Shown here piece by piece: positions 1 to 8,128 of a stretch of DNA of 64,000 bases. The notes beneath the pieces were generated by a model. It worked only from the letters and a program-made list of their open reading frames with translations. It was not told the origin of the DNA and ran no database searches. Every line of letters begins with the position of its first letter. Within the stretch, counting starts at the first letter, position 1. A program made the position numbers and the translations under genes. Source of the DNA: Chromatiaceae bacterium (lineage in GTDB: Bacteria > Pseudomonadota > Gammaproteobacteria > Chromatiales > Chromatiaceae); the NCBI GenBank assembly GCA_024235315.1, contig JACKMP010000008.1, forward strand, positions 62,001 through 126,000, written 5' to 3'.

Positions 1-1
1 C

Positions 2-583
2 CTGCCGGCCACCGACCAGCGCATGATCGAGATCATCCAGCACAACTCGCGTCGCGTGAACGAGGTGGTGGAGAGCATCCTCAAGCTGTCGCGCCAGCAC
101 AACCCCCACCCCAAGCCGCTCAAACTGTCACCGTGGCTGCACGAGCAGATCGAAGACATCCGGCAGACGCATCGCCTCGGTGAGGAACAGCTGCAACAGC
201 AGATCGAGCCCGAGGGCACCACGGTGCTCGCCGACCCGGGACAGTTGCGTCAGGCAATCGACGTGTTGTGCGACAACGCGGTGCGGCATTTCGACAGGGA
301 CCCGGACCAACTCAATATCCGTCTGGTCGGCGGCATAACCCCCGAATCCGGCGGCCCGTTTCTGGAACTGCGCGACAACGGCCCGGGCATCCCGAAACAG
401 GCCGAGGGCAATCTGTTCGAACCCTTCTTCACCACACGCAACGAGGGCACCGGACTCGGCCTGTATATCGCGCGCCAGCTGTGCGAGGCCAACCACATCC
501 GCCTCGAGTATCTCAGCCAGCCCACCGGCGGCAGCTGCTTTCGGCTAAGCTTCCCCAATCCGAAGCGCACACGGATGTTATGA
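2..583 (+). CDS. pilS: PilS-type sensor histidine kinase, C-terminal part (5' end outside window)
   Basis: This is the catalytic half of a histidine kinase; the sensor/membrane part and the phospho-accepting histidine lie before the window. The visible part begins just after the dimerisation helix (HNSRRVNEVVESILKLSR) and then shows the ATPase boxes in order: N box LCDNAVRH, G1 DNGPGIP, F box FEPFFTT and G2 GTGLGLYIAR. The open frame runs to the first base of the window without a stop, so it is cut by the window edge, not truncated by mutation. Its TGA overlaps the ATG of the next gene, a sigma-54 response regulator, in an ATGA junction. That pairing upstream of a pilin gene and its sigma-54 promoter identifies it as PilS, the membrane kinase that controls pilin transcription. 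The family is clear; the name PilS rests on context. Confidence 0.9.
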   Translation: MPATDQRMIEIIQHNSRRVNEVVESILKLSRQHNPHPKPLKLSPWLHEQIEDIRQTHRLGEEQLQQQIEPEGTTVLADPGQLRQAIDVLCDNAVRHFDRDPDQLNIRLVGGITPESGGPFLELRDNGPGIPKQAEGNLFEPFFTTRNEGTGLGLYIARQLCEANHIRLEYLSQPTGGSCFRLSFPNPKRTRML

Positions 584-1953
584 ACCGCCCGCTGGCCCTG
601 ATCATCGACGACGAACCGGATATCCGCGAACTGTTGGAGATCACGCTCGCGCGCATGGATATCGACAGTCGCAGCGCCGGTTCGCTGGCGCAGGCCTTCG
701 AACAGCTGGGCACCAACCGCTTCGACCTCTGCCTGGTCGACATGCGCCTTCCCGACGGCAGCGGCATCGACGTGGTGCGCAAGGTCGCCGCCGAAAACCC
801 TGAAACGCCGATCGCGGTGATCACCGCGCACGGCAACATGGAGACCGCCGTCGAGGCGCTCAAGGCCGGGGCCTTCGACTTCGTGTCCAAGCCGGTCGAC
901 CTGCCTGTGCTCAGACGCCTGGTGGAAACAGCGCTGCGCGTGGCCCAGGGCGCCCCCCCCGCCAGGACCAAACGAGAGGGCGAACTGATCGGCAAATCGT
1001 CGGCGATGCAGGAGATCCGGCGCCTGATCGACAAGCTGGCACGCAACCAGGCACCGGTATTCGTCAGTGGTGAATCGGGCACCGGCAAGGAGCTGGCCGC
1101 ACGCGCGATCCACAGCCGCAGTCCGCGCGCCGACAAGCCCTTCGTCGCGGTCAACTGTGGCGCCATCCCGCAGGAACTGATGGAGAGCGAGTTCTTCGGC
1201 CACATCAAGGGCAGCTTCACCGGTGCGGTACGCGACAAACCGGGACTGTTCCAGAGCGCCGACGGTGGCACCCTGTTTCTCGACGAGGTCGCCGACCTGC
1301 CGGTGTCGATGCAGGTCAAGCTGTTGCGCGCGATCCAGGAAAAGTCCGTGCGCCCGGTCGGCGGGGCCAGCGAAGAACCCGTGGATATCCGCATCATCAG
1401 CGCCAGTCACCGCAACCTGCCGGCGATGGTCGCCAGTGGCGAGTTTCGCCAGGACCTGTTCTATCGAATCCACGTCATCGAGCTGTTGATGGCACCGCTG
1501 CGCGCGCGCCGTGAGGACATCCCGGTGATGATCGATCACGTGCTCGCGCGCCTGGCGCAGCGCACCGGCGGCACCAAGCCACGACTCGAACCCAGCGCGC
1601 TGAAGGCACTGTACGAGCACAACTTCCCCGGCAACGTGCGCGAACTCGAGAACATCCTCGAACGTGCCACCGCGCTGTGCGACGACAACGTCATCGTCCT
1701 CGAGGACCTGGGGCTCGCCGAGACGCCACGCGGCAGCGCCGCACCGCCAGAGGAAGGTTTCCCCGCACAGGGGCTGGAAAACTATCTCGCCGAGGTGGAA
1801 CGTCAGGCCATCGTGCGGGCACTGGAGGCCACGCGCTGGAATCGCACCGCCGCCGCAAAGGCGCTGAACATCAGTTTTCGTGCGTTGCGTTACCGAATGG
1901 AAAAGCTCGGACTGGATGCCGGCGATGGTGACGGTGATGCCGGTAGTGAATAG
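580..1953 (+). CDS. pilR: Sigma-54 dependent response regulator PilR
   Basis: A 457-residue NtrC-type activator of pilin transcription. Order of domains: receiver (about 1-120) with the phospho-accepting Asp54 in CLVDMRLPDG; AAA+ sigma-54 activator domain (about 135-375) with Walker A GESGTGKE at 164-171, the sigma-54 contact loop GSFTGA at 211-216 (the consensus is GAFTGA, so one residue differs) and Walker B GGTLFLDE near 229-236; and a Fis-type helix-turn-helix at about 405-445 (NRTAAAKALNISFRALRYRM). The start ATG overlaps the pilS stop, indicating translational coupling. A matching sigma-54 promoter lies upstream of the pilin gene about 280 bp downstream. Assigned to PilR by kinase partner and pilin neighbourhood. 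Confidence 0.95.
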   Translation: MNRPLALIIDDEPDIRELLEITLARMDIDSRSAGSLAQAFEQLGTNRFDLCLVDMRLPDGSGIDVVRKVAAENPETPIAVITAHGNMETAVEALKAGAFDFVSKPVDLPVLRRLVETALRVAQGAPPARTKREGELIGKSSAMQEIRRLIDKLARNQAPVFVSGESGTGKELAARAIHSRSPRADKPFVAVNCGAIPQELMESEFFGHIKGSFTGAVRDKPGLFQSADGGTLFLDEVADLPVSMQVKLLRAIQEKSVRPVGGASEEPVDIRIISASHRNLPAMVASGEFRQDLFYRIHVIELLMAPLRARREDIPVMIDHVLARLAQRTGGTKPRLEPSALKALYEHNFPGNVRELENILERATALCDDNVIVLEDLGLAETPRGSAAPPEEGFPAQGLENYLAEVERQAIVRALEATRWNRTAAAKALNISFRALRYRMEKLGLDAGDGDGDAGSE

Positions 1954-1968
1954 TTTGTTGTTCTGTTT

Positions 1969-2102
1969 CCCCCTCACCCCTGCCCTCTCCCCCGAACACG
2001 GGGGAGAGGGAGCGCGTGACGGAGTGTTGAATTGTTCCCTCTCCCCGCAAAACAGCTAGGGTGATATCCCCCTCTCCCCCAGGGAGAGGACCGGGGTGAG
2101 GG
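1969..2102. repeat. Extragenic palindromic repeat, copy 1 (pilR-pilA spacer)
   Basis: A C-rich left end (CCCCTCACCCC) is mirrored by GGGGTGAGGG at the right end, and in between are alternating CCCTCTCCC and GGGGAGAGGG blocks that can form nested hairpins. It begins 15 bases after the pilR stop. A second element with the same end sequences and the same internal blocks lies between cbbL and cbbS (58184-58323), so this is a dispersed family. It may act as a transcription barrier or RNA-stabilising structure after pilR. Short antisense ORFs read through it are artefacts of its composition. Confidence 0.8.
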
Positions 2103-2232
2103 ATCCAGCTGACACTCTCCGTCAGTAAGTGACGTAGAGCGTCAGCCCGCTCCACGCACAACCGAAGCAAAGGCCGCGCGAAAACCTCGACTGCGTCACA
2201 AGAAGTGCCGGGGTGCCACCTGTTTCACACAA

Positions 2233-2249
2233 TGGCACAACATCTGCTT
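2233..2249 (+). promoter_or_regulatory. Sigma-54 (-24/-12) promoter of the pilin gene
   Basis: TGGCACAACATCTGCTT has the invariant GG at 2234-2235 and GC at 2246-2247 separated by exactly ten bases, as required for RpoN promoters, and a full TGGCAC -24 element. Transcription would start near 2258, giving a leader of about 108 bases before the pilin ATG. PilR, encoded just upstream, is the expected activator. The rest of the 1954-2366 gap holds only the palindromic repeat and no gene. Confidence 0.85.
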
Positions 2250-2366
2250 ATGGTAAGGGCACAGGCAACGCAGGTAGTCGCAAGAAAACCTGCAATCGCC
2301 CCTAAAGTTTGAAATTTTACGGTCGTTATCTACGCACGACCGCGGATGTAAATCAGGAGAACCCGT

Positions 2367-2819
2367 ATGAAGAAGCAGTCAGGCTTTACCCTTATCGAAC
2401 TTATGATCGTCGTCGCGATTATCGCAATCCTTGCGGCTATCGCGATCCCGGCATACAACAACTACATTAAAGAGGCTCGCCTCGCCAAAGTTACCGATCA
2501 CTATGACGGTGCAATCCGTGCAGTGAAGGCGGAACTGGCGAAGCGCTCTGCAGTGACGGCACGTAACGGTACTCAGGTGCCGACTACGATCGACGACACC
2601 ACAATTCTGACCATTGTCAACCCGGAGGGTGCAACTGCACCTGGTGGCAGTGCTGCGTATGCCACCGCTGCTGTAGATGCGACTGGCGTAGTAGGCGTGG
2701 ATGTCACCGATTCGACGGAAGGCAGCATCAGTATTACCCTCACCCGTCCCGCGTACCTGTCTGCTGATGGCGGCTTTGCCACACAGGCAACGGTAACGAT
2801 CGACCAGAGCAACATCTGA
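2367..2819 (+). CDS. pilA: Type IV major pilin-like protein
   Basis: A 150-residue prepilin. The short leader MKKQSG is followed by FTLIELMIVVAIIAILAAIA, so the prepilin peptidase would cut after Gly6, leaving Phe1 and the invariant Glu5 of the mature protein. The hydrophobic alpha-1 helix is followed by a helix (EARLAKVTDHYDGAIRAV) and a Thr/Ala/Val-rich beta domain. An AGGAGA ribosome site lies 7 bases before the ATG. It sits directly downstream of the sigma-54 promoter at 2233-2249 and of pilSR, so it is probably the major pilin. Odd point: it has no cysteine at all, so it lacks the C-terminal disulfide loop usual in type IVa pilins. It is visibly less GC-rich than its neighbours. Confidence 0.9.
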   Translation: MKKQSGFTLIELMIVVAIIAILAAIAIPAYNNYIKEARLAKVTDHYDGAIRAVKAELAKRSAVTARNGTQVPTTIDDTTILTIVNPEGATAPGGSAAYATAAVDATGVVGVDVTDSTEGSISITLTRPAYLSADGGFATQATVTIDQSNI

Positions 2820-2846
2820 TCGGAACCGGACAAGGCTAGGAGCCAC

Positions 2847-2876
2847 CAAGGCCCGGGCATCACTGCCCGGGCCTTG
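2847..2876 (+). terminator. Strong hairpin after pilA (terminator or attenuator)
   Basis: A perfect 13-bp inverted repeat (CAAGGCCCGGGCA, 2847-2859, and its complement at 2864-2876) with a 4-base loop, 27 bases after the pilA stop. There is no run of T after it, so it may be an mRNA-stabilising or attenuating hairpin that sets pilA above the second pilin gene rather than a full terminator. Confidence 0.65.
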
Positions 2877-2891
2877 CTTACAACAGCCTCG

Positions 2892-3350
2892 ATGAGAAAA
2901 GCGATGATCAGGAGTACGGAACGATTGAACGTCCTGTCAGCTCGCGGTGTCACACTCGTCGAGTTGATGATAACGATCGCGGTGTTATCCATCCTCATTG
3001 CAATTGCGATCCCCGCATACAACGGTTACGTCCGCGAAGGTCATTACACGGCCATACGGGCAACCATCAACAGCATGCGCACACCGATCGAGGATTTCCG
3101 CCTCGACAACGGAAACTACGGTGCAGCCGGCAATCTCGCCGGACAAGCGGCGATTGACGGGCGTTTCGGCTGGGATCCCGGCGCAGACACCGGCGCATAC
3201 AACTACACTGTGGCAGTCGTCGGCACGAACAATTATCACGTCTGGGGTCAGTTGAGCACAGCAGTCTGGGTTCGCTGCGAAAACCGGATGTCAAACTGCT
3301 GTGACTCAGACGCAACCGGTGCCACCAGTCCATCTGCGGCGTGTCCCTAG
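2892..3350 (+). CDS. Second type IV pilin-like protein
   Basis: A 152-residue prepilin-like protein. The leader ends in SARG and is followed by VTLVELMITIAVLSILIAIA, which keeps Glu5 and the hydrophobic helix but has Val in place of the usual Phe at position 1. The leader is longer than in PilA; an ATG at 2904 would shorten it by four residues and is an equally good start. The C-terminal end carries a cysteine cluster (VRCENRMSNCC and a final AACP), giving the disulfide loop that PilA lacks. It could be a minor pilin of the PilE kind or an alternative major subunit. It is separated from pilA only by the hairpin at 2847-2876 and probably shares its transcript. Confidence 0.85.
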   Translation: MRKAMIRSTERLNVLSARGVTLVELMITIAVLSILIAIAIPAYNGYVREGHYTAIRATINSMRTPIEDFRLDNGNYGAAGNLAGQAAIDGRFGWDPGADTGAYNYTVAVVGTNNYHVWGQLSTAVWVRCENRMSNCCDSDATGATSPSAACP

Positions 3351-3492
3351 TCGTTCGCGGAACGCTGCGGCTAATTGCCTATCGCATCCGTGAGTTACGG
3401 GTGCGGCCTGCAACAAGTCCGACACTCCCTGTCTCGTTCACCATCACGCTAAAGTTGGTGTGCCATCTGCCGAATCTACACAGTGTCCCGGT

Positions 3493-3537
3493 TTGTGTGC
3501 GATAGCACACAACAGAATGTCCCTTGCGATATATACT
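3493..3537 (+). promoter_or_regulatory. Putative pilB promoter region with a perfect dyad
   Basis: TTGTGTGC at 3493-3500 and GCACACAA at 3505-3512 form a perfect 8-bp inverted repeat with a 4-base centre, the size of a typical dimeric regulator site. A -10-like TATACT follows at 3532-3537, 46 bases before the pilB ATG; no good -35 hexamer is visible, so the dyad occupies the region where an activator might bind. The rest of the 3351-3582 gap has only a weak hairpin near 3383-3405. Confidence 0.4.
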
Positions 3538-3582
3538 TAGCCGCAAACCTTCGACCAATTAGCGAGCAGGCCTCAACACAAC

Positions 3583-5298
3583 ATGGCAACCACCAGCCCG
3601 ATCACACGCCTTGGCGGACTTGCACGCCGACTGGTTCAGGACGGGTTGTTGTCCGAGGAGGCCGCCAGCGCCGCCACTGAAGCGGCCGCCAGCGCAAACC
3701 GACCGCTGGTGAGTTACCTGGTCAGGGACGGACGGGTCAAGGCGCGCGACGTCGCGGTCGCCGCATCGCTCGAGTACGGCGTACCACTGTTCGACCTCGA
3801 CGCGATCGACCCCTCCAACATGCCGACCAGCCTGGTCGAGGAAAAACTGGTGCGCAAGCACCATGCGATGCCGCTGATCAAACGCGGCAACCGCCTGTTC
3901 CTCGCCGTCTCCGATCCGACCAATCACCAGGGACTGGACGAGATCAAGTTCCACACCGGACTGACCACGGATGCGGTACTGGTCGAGGAAGACAAACTGT
4001 CCGCCGCGATGGACGTGGCGCTGCAGGCACAGGACACCGCTATGTCCGACCTGCTCGACGAGGACCTGGAGAACCTCGACATCGGTATGGCCGATGATGA
4101 CATCGGCGAGAAGGAGTCCAACCTCGACGTCGACGATGCGCCTGTGGTGCGTTACGTCAACAAGATTCTGCTGGACGCAATCAACTCCGGCACCTCGGAC
4201 ATCCACTTCGAGCCGTACGAAAAGACCTACCGCGTTCGCTTCCGCCAGGACGGCATGCTGCACGAGAAGGCCAACCCGCCGATCAATATCGCGGCACGCC
4301 TGGCGGCACGCATGAAGGTCATGGCGCGCATGAACGTAGCTGAGCGCCGCGTGCCACAGGACGGTCGTATCAAAATGGTCCTGTCACGCAACCGTTCGAT
4401 CGATTTTCGTGTCAACACCTGCCCGACACTGTATGGCGAAAAGGTGGTGTTGCGTATCCTCGATTCCTCGGCTGCCACGCTCGGCGTCGAATCCCTCGGC
4501 TTCGATGAGCAGCAGAAGAAGCACTTCGTCTCTGCGATCAGCAAGCCCTATGGCATGATCCTGGTCACTGGCCCGACCGGCAGCGGTAAGACGGTCACGC
4601 TGTATACCGCGCTGAACATGCTCAACAATCCCGAGGTCAATATCTCGACCGCGGAGGACCCGGTCGAGATCCAGGTCGCCGGCATCAACCAGGTCAACGT
4701 CAACCCGAAGACCGGGCTGACGTTCGCCGAAGCACTGCGCGCCTTCCTGCGCCAGGACCCGGACATCGTGATGGTCGGCGAGATCCGCGACCTGGAGACC
4801 GCCGAGATCTCGGTCAAGGCGGCACAAACGGGTCACCTGGTGTTGTCGACGCTGCACACCAACGACGCGCCGCAGACGCTGACCCGCCTCGCGAATATGG
4901 GCATCCCGCCGTTCAACATCGCCTCGTCAGTCAACCTGATTCTTGCGCAGCGCCTCGCGCGTCGCCTGTGCGAACACTGCAAGACCGTCGAGGACGTGCC
5001 GCATGACGCACTGATCGAGGAAGGCTTCACCGAGGACGAGATCCGCGCCGGCATCACCGTGTACGGACCGGTCGGCTGCGACAAGTGCACCAAGGGCTAC
5101 AAGGGACGCGTCGGTATCTTCGAAGTGATGCCGGTCACCGAGGCGATCGGCAGGCTGATCATGGAGAACGGGAATGCGATCCAGATCCGCGACCTGGCGA
5201 AATCAGAAGGCCTGCAGGATCTGCGCGCCTCCGGACTTGCCAAAGTCAGGCTGGGCGTGACCAGCCTCGAAGAGATCAACCGAGTCACCAAGGACTAA
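3583..5298 (+). CDS. pilB: Type IV pilus assembly ATPase PilB
   Basis: The 571-residue cytoplasmic ATPase that drives pilus extension. It has an N-terminal GspE-type domain (about 1-150), a linker rich in acidic residues (LLDEDLENLDIGMADDDIGE), and the secretion ATPase core with Walker A GPTGSGKT at 330-337, Asp box (STAEDPVE), Walker B (DPDIVMVGEIRD) and His box (GHLVLSTLHTND). Near the C-terminus are two CxxC pairs (CEHC, CDKC) of the PilB/GspE zinc site. pilC follows after 12 bases and pilD after that, the standard pilBCD operon. Length and motif set are normal. Confidence 0.97.
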   Translation: MATTSPITRLGGLARRLVQDGLLSEEAASAATEAAASANRPLVSYLVRDGRVKARDVAVAASLEYGVPLFDLDAIDPSNMPTSLVEEKLVRKHHAMPLIKRGNRLFLAVSDPTNHQGLDEIKFHTGLTTDAVLVEEDKLSAAMDVALQAQDTAMSDLLDEDLENLDIGMADDDIGEKESNLDVDDAPVVRYVNKILLDAINSGTSDIHFEPYEKTYRVRFRQDGMLHEKANPPINIAARLAARMKVMARMNVAERRVPQDGRIKMVLSRNRSIDFRVNTCPTLYGEKVVLRILDSSAATLGVESLGFDEQQKKHFVSAISKPYGMILVTGPTGSGKTVTLYTALNMLNNPEVNISTAEDPVEIQVAGINQVNVNPKTGLTFAEALRAFLRQDPDIVMVGEIRDLETAEISVKAAQTGHLVLSTLHTNDAPQTLTRLANMGIPPFNIASSVNLILAQRLARRLCEHCKTVEDVPHDALIEEGFTEDEIRAGITVYGPVGCDKCTKGYKGRVGIFEVMPVTEAIGRLIMENGNAIQIRDLAKSEGLQDLRASGLAKVRLGVTSLEEINRVTKD

Positions 5299-5310
5299 AC
5301 GGACGACATA

Positions 5311-6561
5311 ATGGCCACGAAAGCAGCAGCGCCGGCGCGCAAACCCGAACAGGCCCTGGTCTTCGCCTGGGAAGGCACGGATCGCAAGGGCAACCGTGTC
5401 AAGGGCGAATCGCGCGCCGGGACCATCGCGCTGGTACGCGCCGACCTGCGGCGCCAGGGCATCATGCCGCTGAAGGTGCGCAAGAAGAGCAGCTCGATAT
5501 TCACCAACCGCAAGAAGAAGATCACCACCAAGGACATCGCGATCTTCTCGCGTCAGCTGGCCACGATGATGTCGGCCGGCGTACCCATGGTGCAGGCATT
5601 CGATATCGTGGGCCGCGGCCATAACAACCCGTCGATGGCGGAGATGATCCTGGCGATCAAGGCCGATGTCGAGGGCGGTACCTCGCTGACCGCCTCGCTG
5701 CGCAAGCACCCGCTGTATTTCGACGACCTGTTCTGCAACCTGGTCGAGGCCGGCGAGCAGGCGGGCGTACTCGAAACCCTGCTCGACAAGATCGCGACCT
5801 ACAAGGAAAAGACCGAATCGCTGAAGGCGAAGATCAAGAAGGCGCTGTTCTACCCGACCGCGGTGATCGTGGTCGCGATCCTGATAACGTCGATCATCAT
5901 GATCTTCGTCATCCCGCAGTTCAAAGACCTGTTCAGCAGCTTCGGTGCCGACCTGCCTGCATTTACCCGGATGGTGATCACCTTATCGGACTTCGTCGCC
6001 GGATGGTGGTGGGCGATCCTGGGCGCCGTCGTGGGCGCGGTGGTCTTCGCCTCCAATGTCTGGAAGCGCTCACCCAAGTTTCGCGAGACGATGGACCGCC
6101 TGTTGCTGAAGGTGCCGGTGATCGGCTCGATCATGCACAAGGCGGCGCTGGCGCGTTTCTGCCGCACCACGGCAACCATGTTCGCCGCTGGCGTACCACT
6201 GGTCGAGGCACTGCAGTCGGTCGCCGGTGCGACCGGCAGTGCGGTGTACGGGAAGGCGGTGCTGGTAATGCGTGACGATGTCGCGACCGGGCAGTCGCTG
6301 CAGCTGGCGATGCGCCAGCAGGGTCTGTTTCCGCACATGGTGATCCAGATGGTCACCATCGGTGAGGAATCGGGTGCGCTGGACGACATGCTGGCCAAGG
6401 TCGCCGATTTCTATGAAGAGGAGGTCGACAACGCGGTGGACGCGCTGAGCAGCCTGCTCGAACCGCTGATCATGGTCGTCCTCGGCACCGTCATCGGCGG
6501 CCTGGTCATCGCGTTGTACCTGCCGATCTTCCAGCTGGGCTCGGTCGTCTCCGGCAAGTAA
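5311..6561 (+). CDS. pilC: Type IV pilus inner-membrane platform protein PilC
   Basis: A 416-residue inner-membrane protein with two copies of the T2SS-F domain, at about 80-200 and 280-405. Each copy starts with the family pattern (FSRQLATMMSAGVPMVQAF; FCRTTATMFAAGVPLVEAL) and each half is followed by hydrophobic segments (AVIVVAILITSIIMIFVIPQF; IMVVLGTVIGGLVIALYLPIF). PilC couples the PilB motor to pilin insertion. It lies between pilB (12-base gap) and pilD (4-base gap). Confidence 0.97.
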   Translation: MATKAAAPARKPEQALVFAWEGTDRKGNRVKGESRAGTIALVRADLRRQGIMPLKVRKKSSSIFTNRKKKITTKDIAIFSRQLATMMSAGVPMVQAFDIVGRGHNNPSMAEMILAIKADVEGGTSLTASLRKHPLYFDDLFCNLVEAGEQAGVLETLLDKIATYKEKTESLKAKIKKALFYPTAVIVVAILITSIIMIFVIPQFKDLFSSFGADLPAFTRMVITLSDFVAGWWWAILGAVVGAVVFASNVWKRSPKFRETMDRLLLKVPVIGSIMHKAALARFCRTTATMFAAGVPLVEALQSVAGATGSAVYGKAVLVMRDDVATGQSLQLAMRQQGLFPHMVIQMVTIGEESGALDDMLAKVADFYEEEVDNAVDALSSLLEPLIMVVLGTVIGGLVIALYLPIFQLGSVVSGK

Positions 6562-6565
6562 AGCC

Positions 6566-7441
6566 ATGCCTGAGTTCAATGCCCTGGCCGAGGTGGCGCC
6601 TTTCGGCGCGCTGCTGCTGGGGCTGGTCGTCGGCAGCTTTCTCAATGTGGTGATCCTGCGCCTGCCTCGGCGCATGCAGGCTGAACTTGCCGAGGCCTGC
6701 GCCGATCTGCGCAACGAGCAAGCGGAACCGCTGCCCAACCGCTGGTTCGGACTCGACTACCTGATCACCCCGGCCTCGACCTGCCCTCACTGCGGCCATG
6801 CGATCCGTGCCTGGGAGAACATACCGGTGGTGAGCTACCTGCTGCTGCGCGGGCGCTGCAGCAACTGCCTGACGCCTATCAGCATGCGTTATCCCCTGGT
6901 GGAGGCGGTAACCGGCCTGCTCAGCCTCGGCGTGGTAATGCATTTCGGCGCAACACCTGCCGCGTTGGCGGCGCTGGTCCTTCTGTGGGGCCTGGTCGCA
7001 CTCACGGTGATCGACCTCGATGAGCAGCTGCTGCCCGATCAGCTGACTCTGCCGCTGCTGTGGCTGGGCCTGCTGGTCAACATCGACGGCCTGTTCACCG
7101 ATCTGAGCTCGGCGGTAATCGGTGCCGCCGCCGGTTACCTGAGCCTGTGGCTGGTGTTCCAGGTGTTTCGCCTGATAACCGGTCGCGAGGGCATGGGCTA
7201 TGGCGACTTCAAGCTGCTGGCGGTATTCGGCGCCTTTCTCGGCTGGCAGATGCTGCCACTGGTGATCCTGCTGTCGTCGCTGATCGGGGCCATCGTTGGC
7301 ATCGGCCTGATCGTGCTGCGTGGGCGCGACCGCCAGATCCCTATCCCGTTCGGCCCCTACCTGGCGGCCGCCGGTTTCGTCGCCCTGCTGTGGGGGGAGC
7401 AGATCAACCGCGGCTACCTGCAGCTGGCGGGCCTGGCCTGA
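6566..7441 (+). CDS. pilD: Prepilin leader peptidase / N-methyltransferase PilD
   Basis: A 291-residue polytopic membrane enzyme that cuts prepilin leaders and methylates the new N-terminus. The cytoplasmic loop has the two CxxC pairs of the methyltransferase part (Cys73, 76, 98, 101) and the protease part has the two catalytic aspartates in TVIDLDEQLLPD (Asp150) and GMGYGDFK (Asp214). About seven hydrophobic helices follow one another. Its substrates would be the two pilins upstream. It follows pilC by 4 bases and leads into coaE by 2. Confidence 0.97.
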   Translation: MPEFNALAEVAPFGALLLGLVVGSFLNVVILRLPRRMQAELAEACADLRNEQAEPLPNRWFGLDYLITPASTCPHCGHAIRAWENIPVVSYLLLRGRCSNCLTPISMRYPLVEAVTGLLSLGVVMHFGATPAALAALVLLWGLVALTVIDLDEQLLPDQLTLPLLWLGLLVNIDGLFTDLSSAVIGAAAGYLSLWLVFQVFRLITGREGMGYGDFKLLAVFGAFLGWQMLPLVILLSSLIGAIVGIGLIVLRGRDRQIPIPFGPYLAAAGFVALLWGEQINRGYLQLAGLA

Positions 7442-7443
7442 AC

Positions 7444-8040
7444 TTGCTGACGATCGGACTGACCGGTGGCATAGGCAGCGGCAAGACCACCGCCAGCGAC
7501 GAGTTCGCACGCCTGGGCGCAGACGTCATAGATACCGACCTGCTGAGCCGCGCACTGGTCGAACCGGGACAGCCGGCACTCGCCGAGATCGTCGCCGGAT
7601 TCGGGCCATCGGTGCTCGACGGCACCGGGCACCTCGACCGCGTTCGCCTGCGCGAGCGGATTTTCGCTGACCCGCAGGCGCGTCGGCAGCTCGAAGATAT
7701 CCTGCACCCGAAGATCCGCGCAGCGATGCTCGAACGTGCCGCACGATCGTCGGCACCCTACGTCGTATTCGTGATCCCGCTGCTGTTCGAGACCGGCCAG
7801 CAGGCCCTGGTCGACCGCGTGCTCCTGGTCGACGTCGCGGAAGATGTACAGCGCGCCCGGGTGGCCGCACGGGACGGCCTGGACACGACGCAGATCACAC
7901 GCATCCTGCAGGCGCAGACTGACCGGGCCACGCGTCTGGCCAACGCCGACGACGTCGTGCACAACGACGGCAGCCCCGCCGAACTGCACGAAGCAATTGC
8001 AGAACTGCATCGCAAATACCTCGATCTGGCCCGACAATAG
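7444..8040 (+). CDS. coaE: Dephospho-CoA kinase
   Basis: The last step of coenzyme A synthesis, phosphorylating dephospho-CoA with ATP. The P-loop GGIGSGKTT is at residues 8-16 and is followed by the substrate segments DADVIDTDLLSR and the LID region ARDGLDTTQITRIL. The start is a TTG at 7444, two bases after the pilD stop; it gives 198 residues, close to the usual 200 or so, and places the P-loop at the normal position. No ATG fits. pilD-coaE-zapD-yacG is a common gammaproteobacterial order. Confidence 0.95.
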   Translation: MLTIGLTGGIGSGKTTASDEFARLGADVIDTDLLSRALVEPGQPALAEIVAGFGPSVLDGTGHLDRVRLRERIFADPQARRQLEDILHPKIRAAMLERAARSSAPYVVFVIPLLFETGQQALVDRVLLVDVAEDVQRARVAARDGLDTTQITRILQAQTDRATRLANADDVVHNDGSPAELHEAIAELHRKYLDLARQ

Positions 8041-8128
8041 AGGCACAACGCTTTACCCGACTGGTCGGCTGTCCGACAATATCGGTCTGCATTCACGCAA
8101 GCCTGTATCCAGATCCAAGGAAACCCCT

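Noticed and set aside
250..1977. Long antisense open frame opposite pilS and pilR (575 codons)
   Set aside because: It is the mirror of the pilR reading frame in GC-rich DNA; its translation has no recognisable domain, while pilS and pilR show full motif sets on the plus strand.
1871..2170. Minus-strand 99-codon frame after pilR
   Set aside because: It reads through the palindromic repeat and into pilR; composition follows the repeat.
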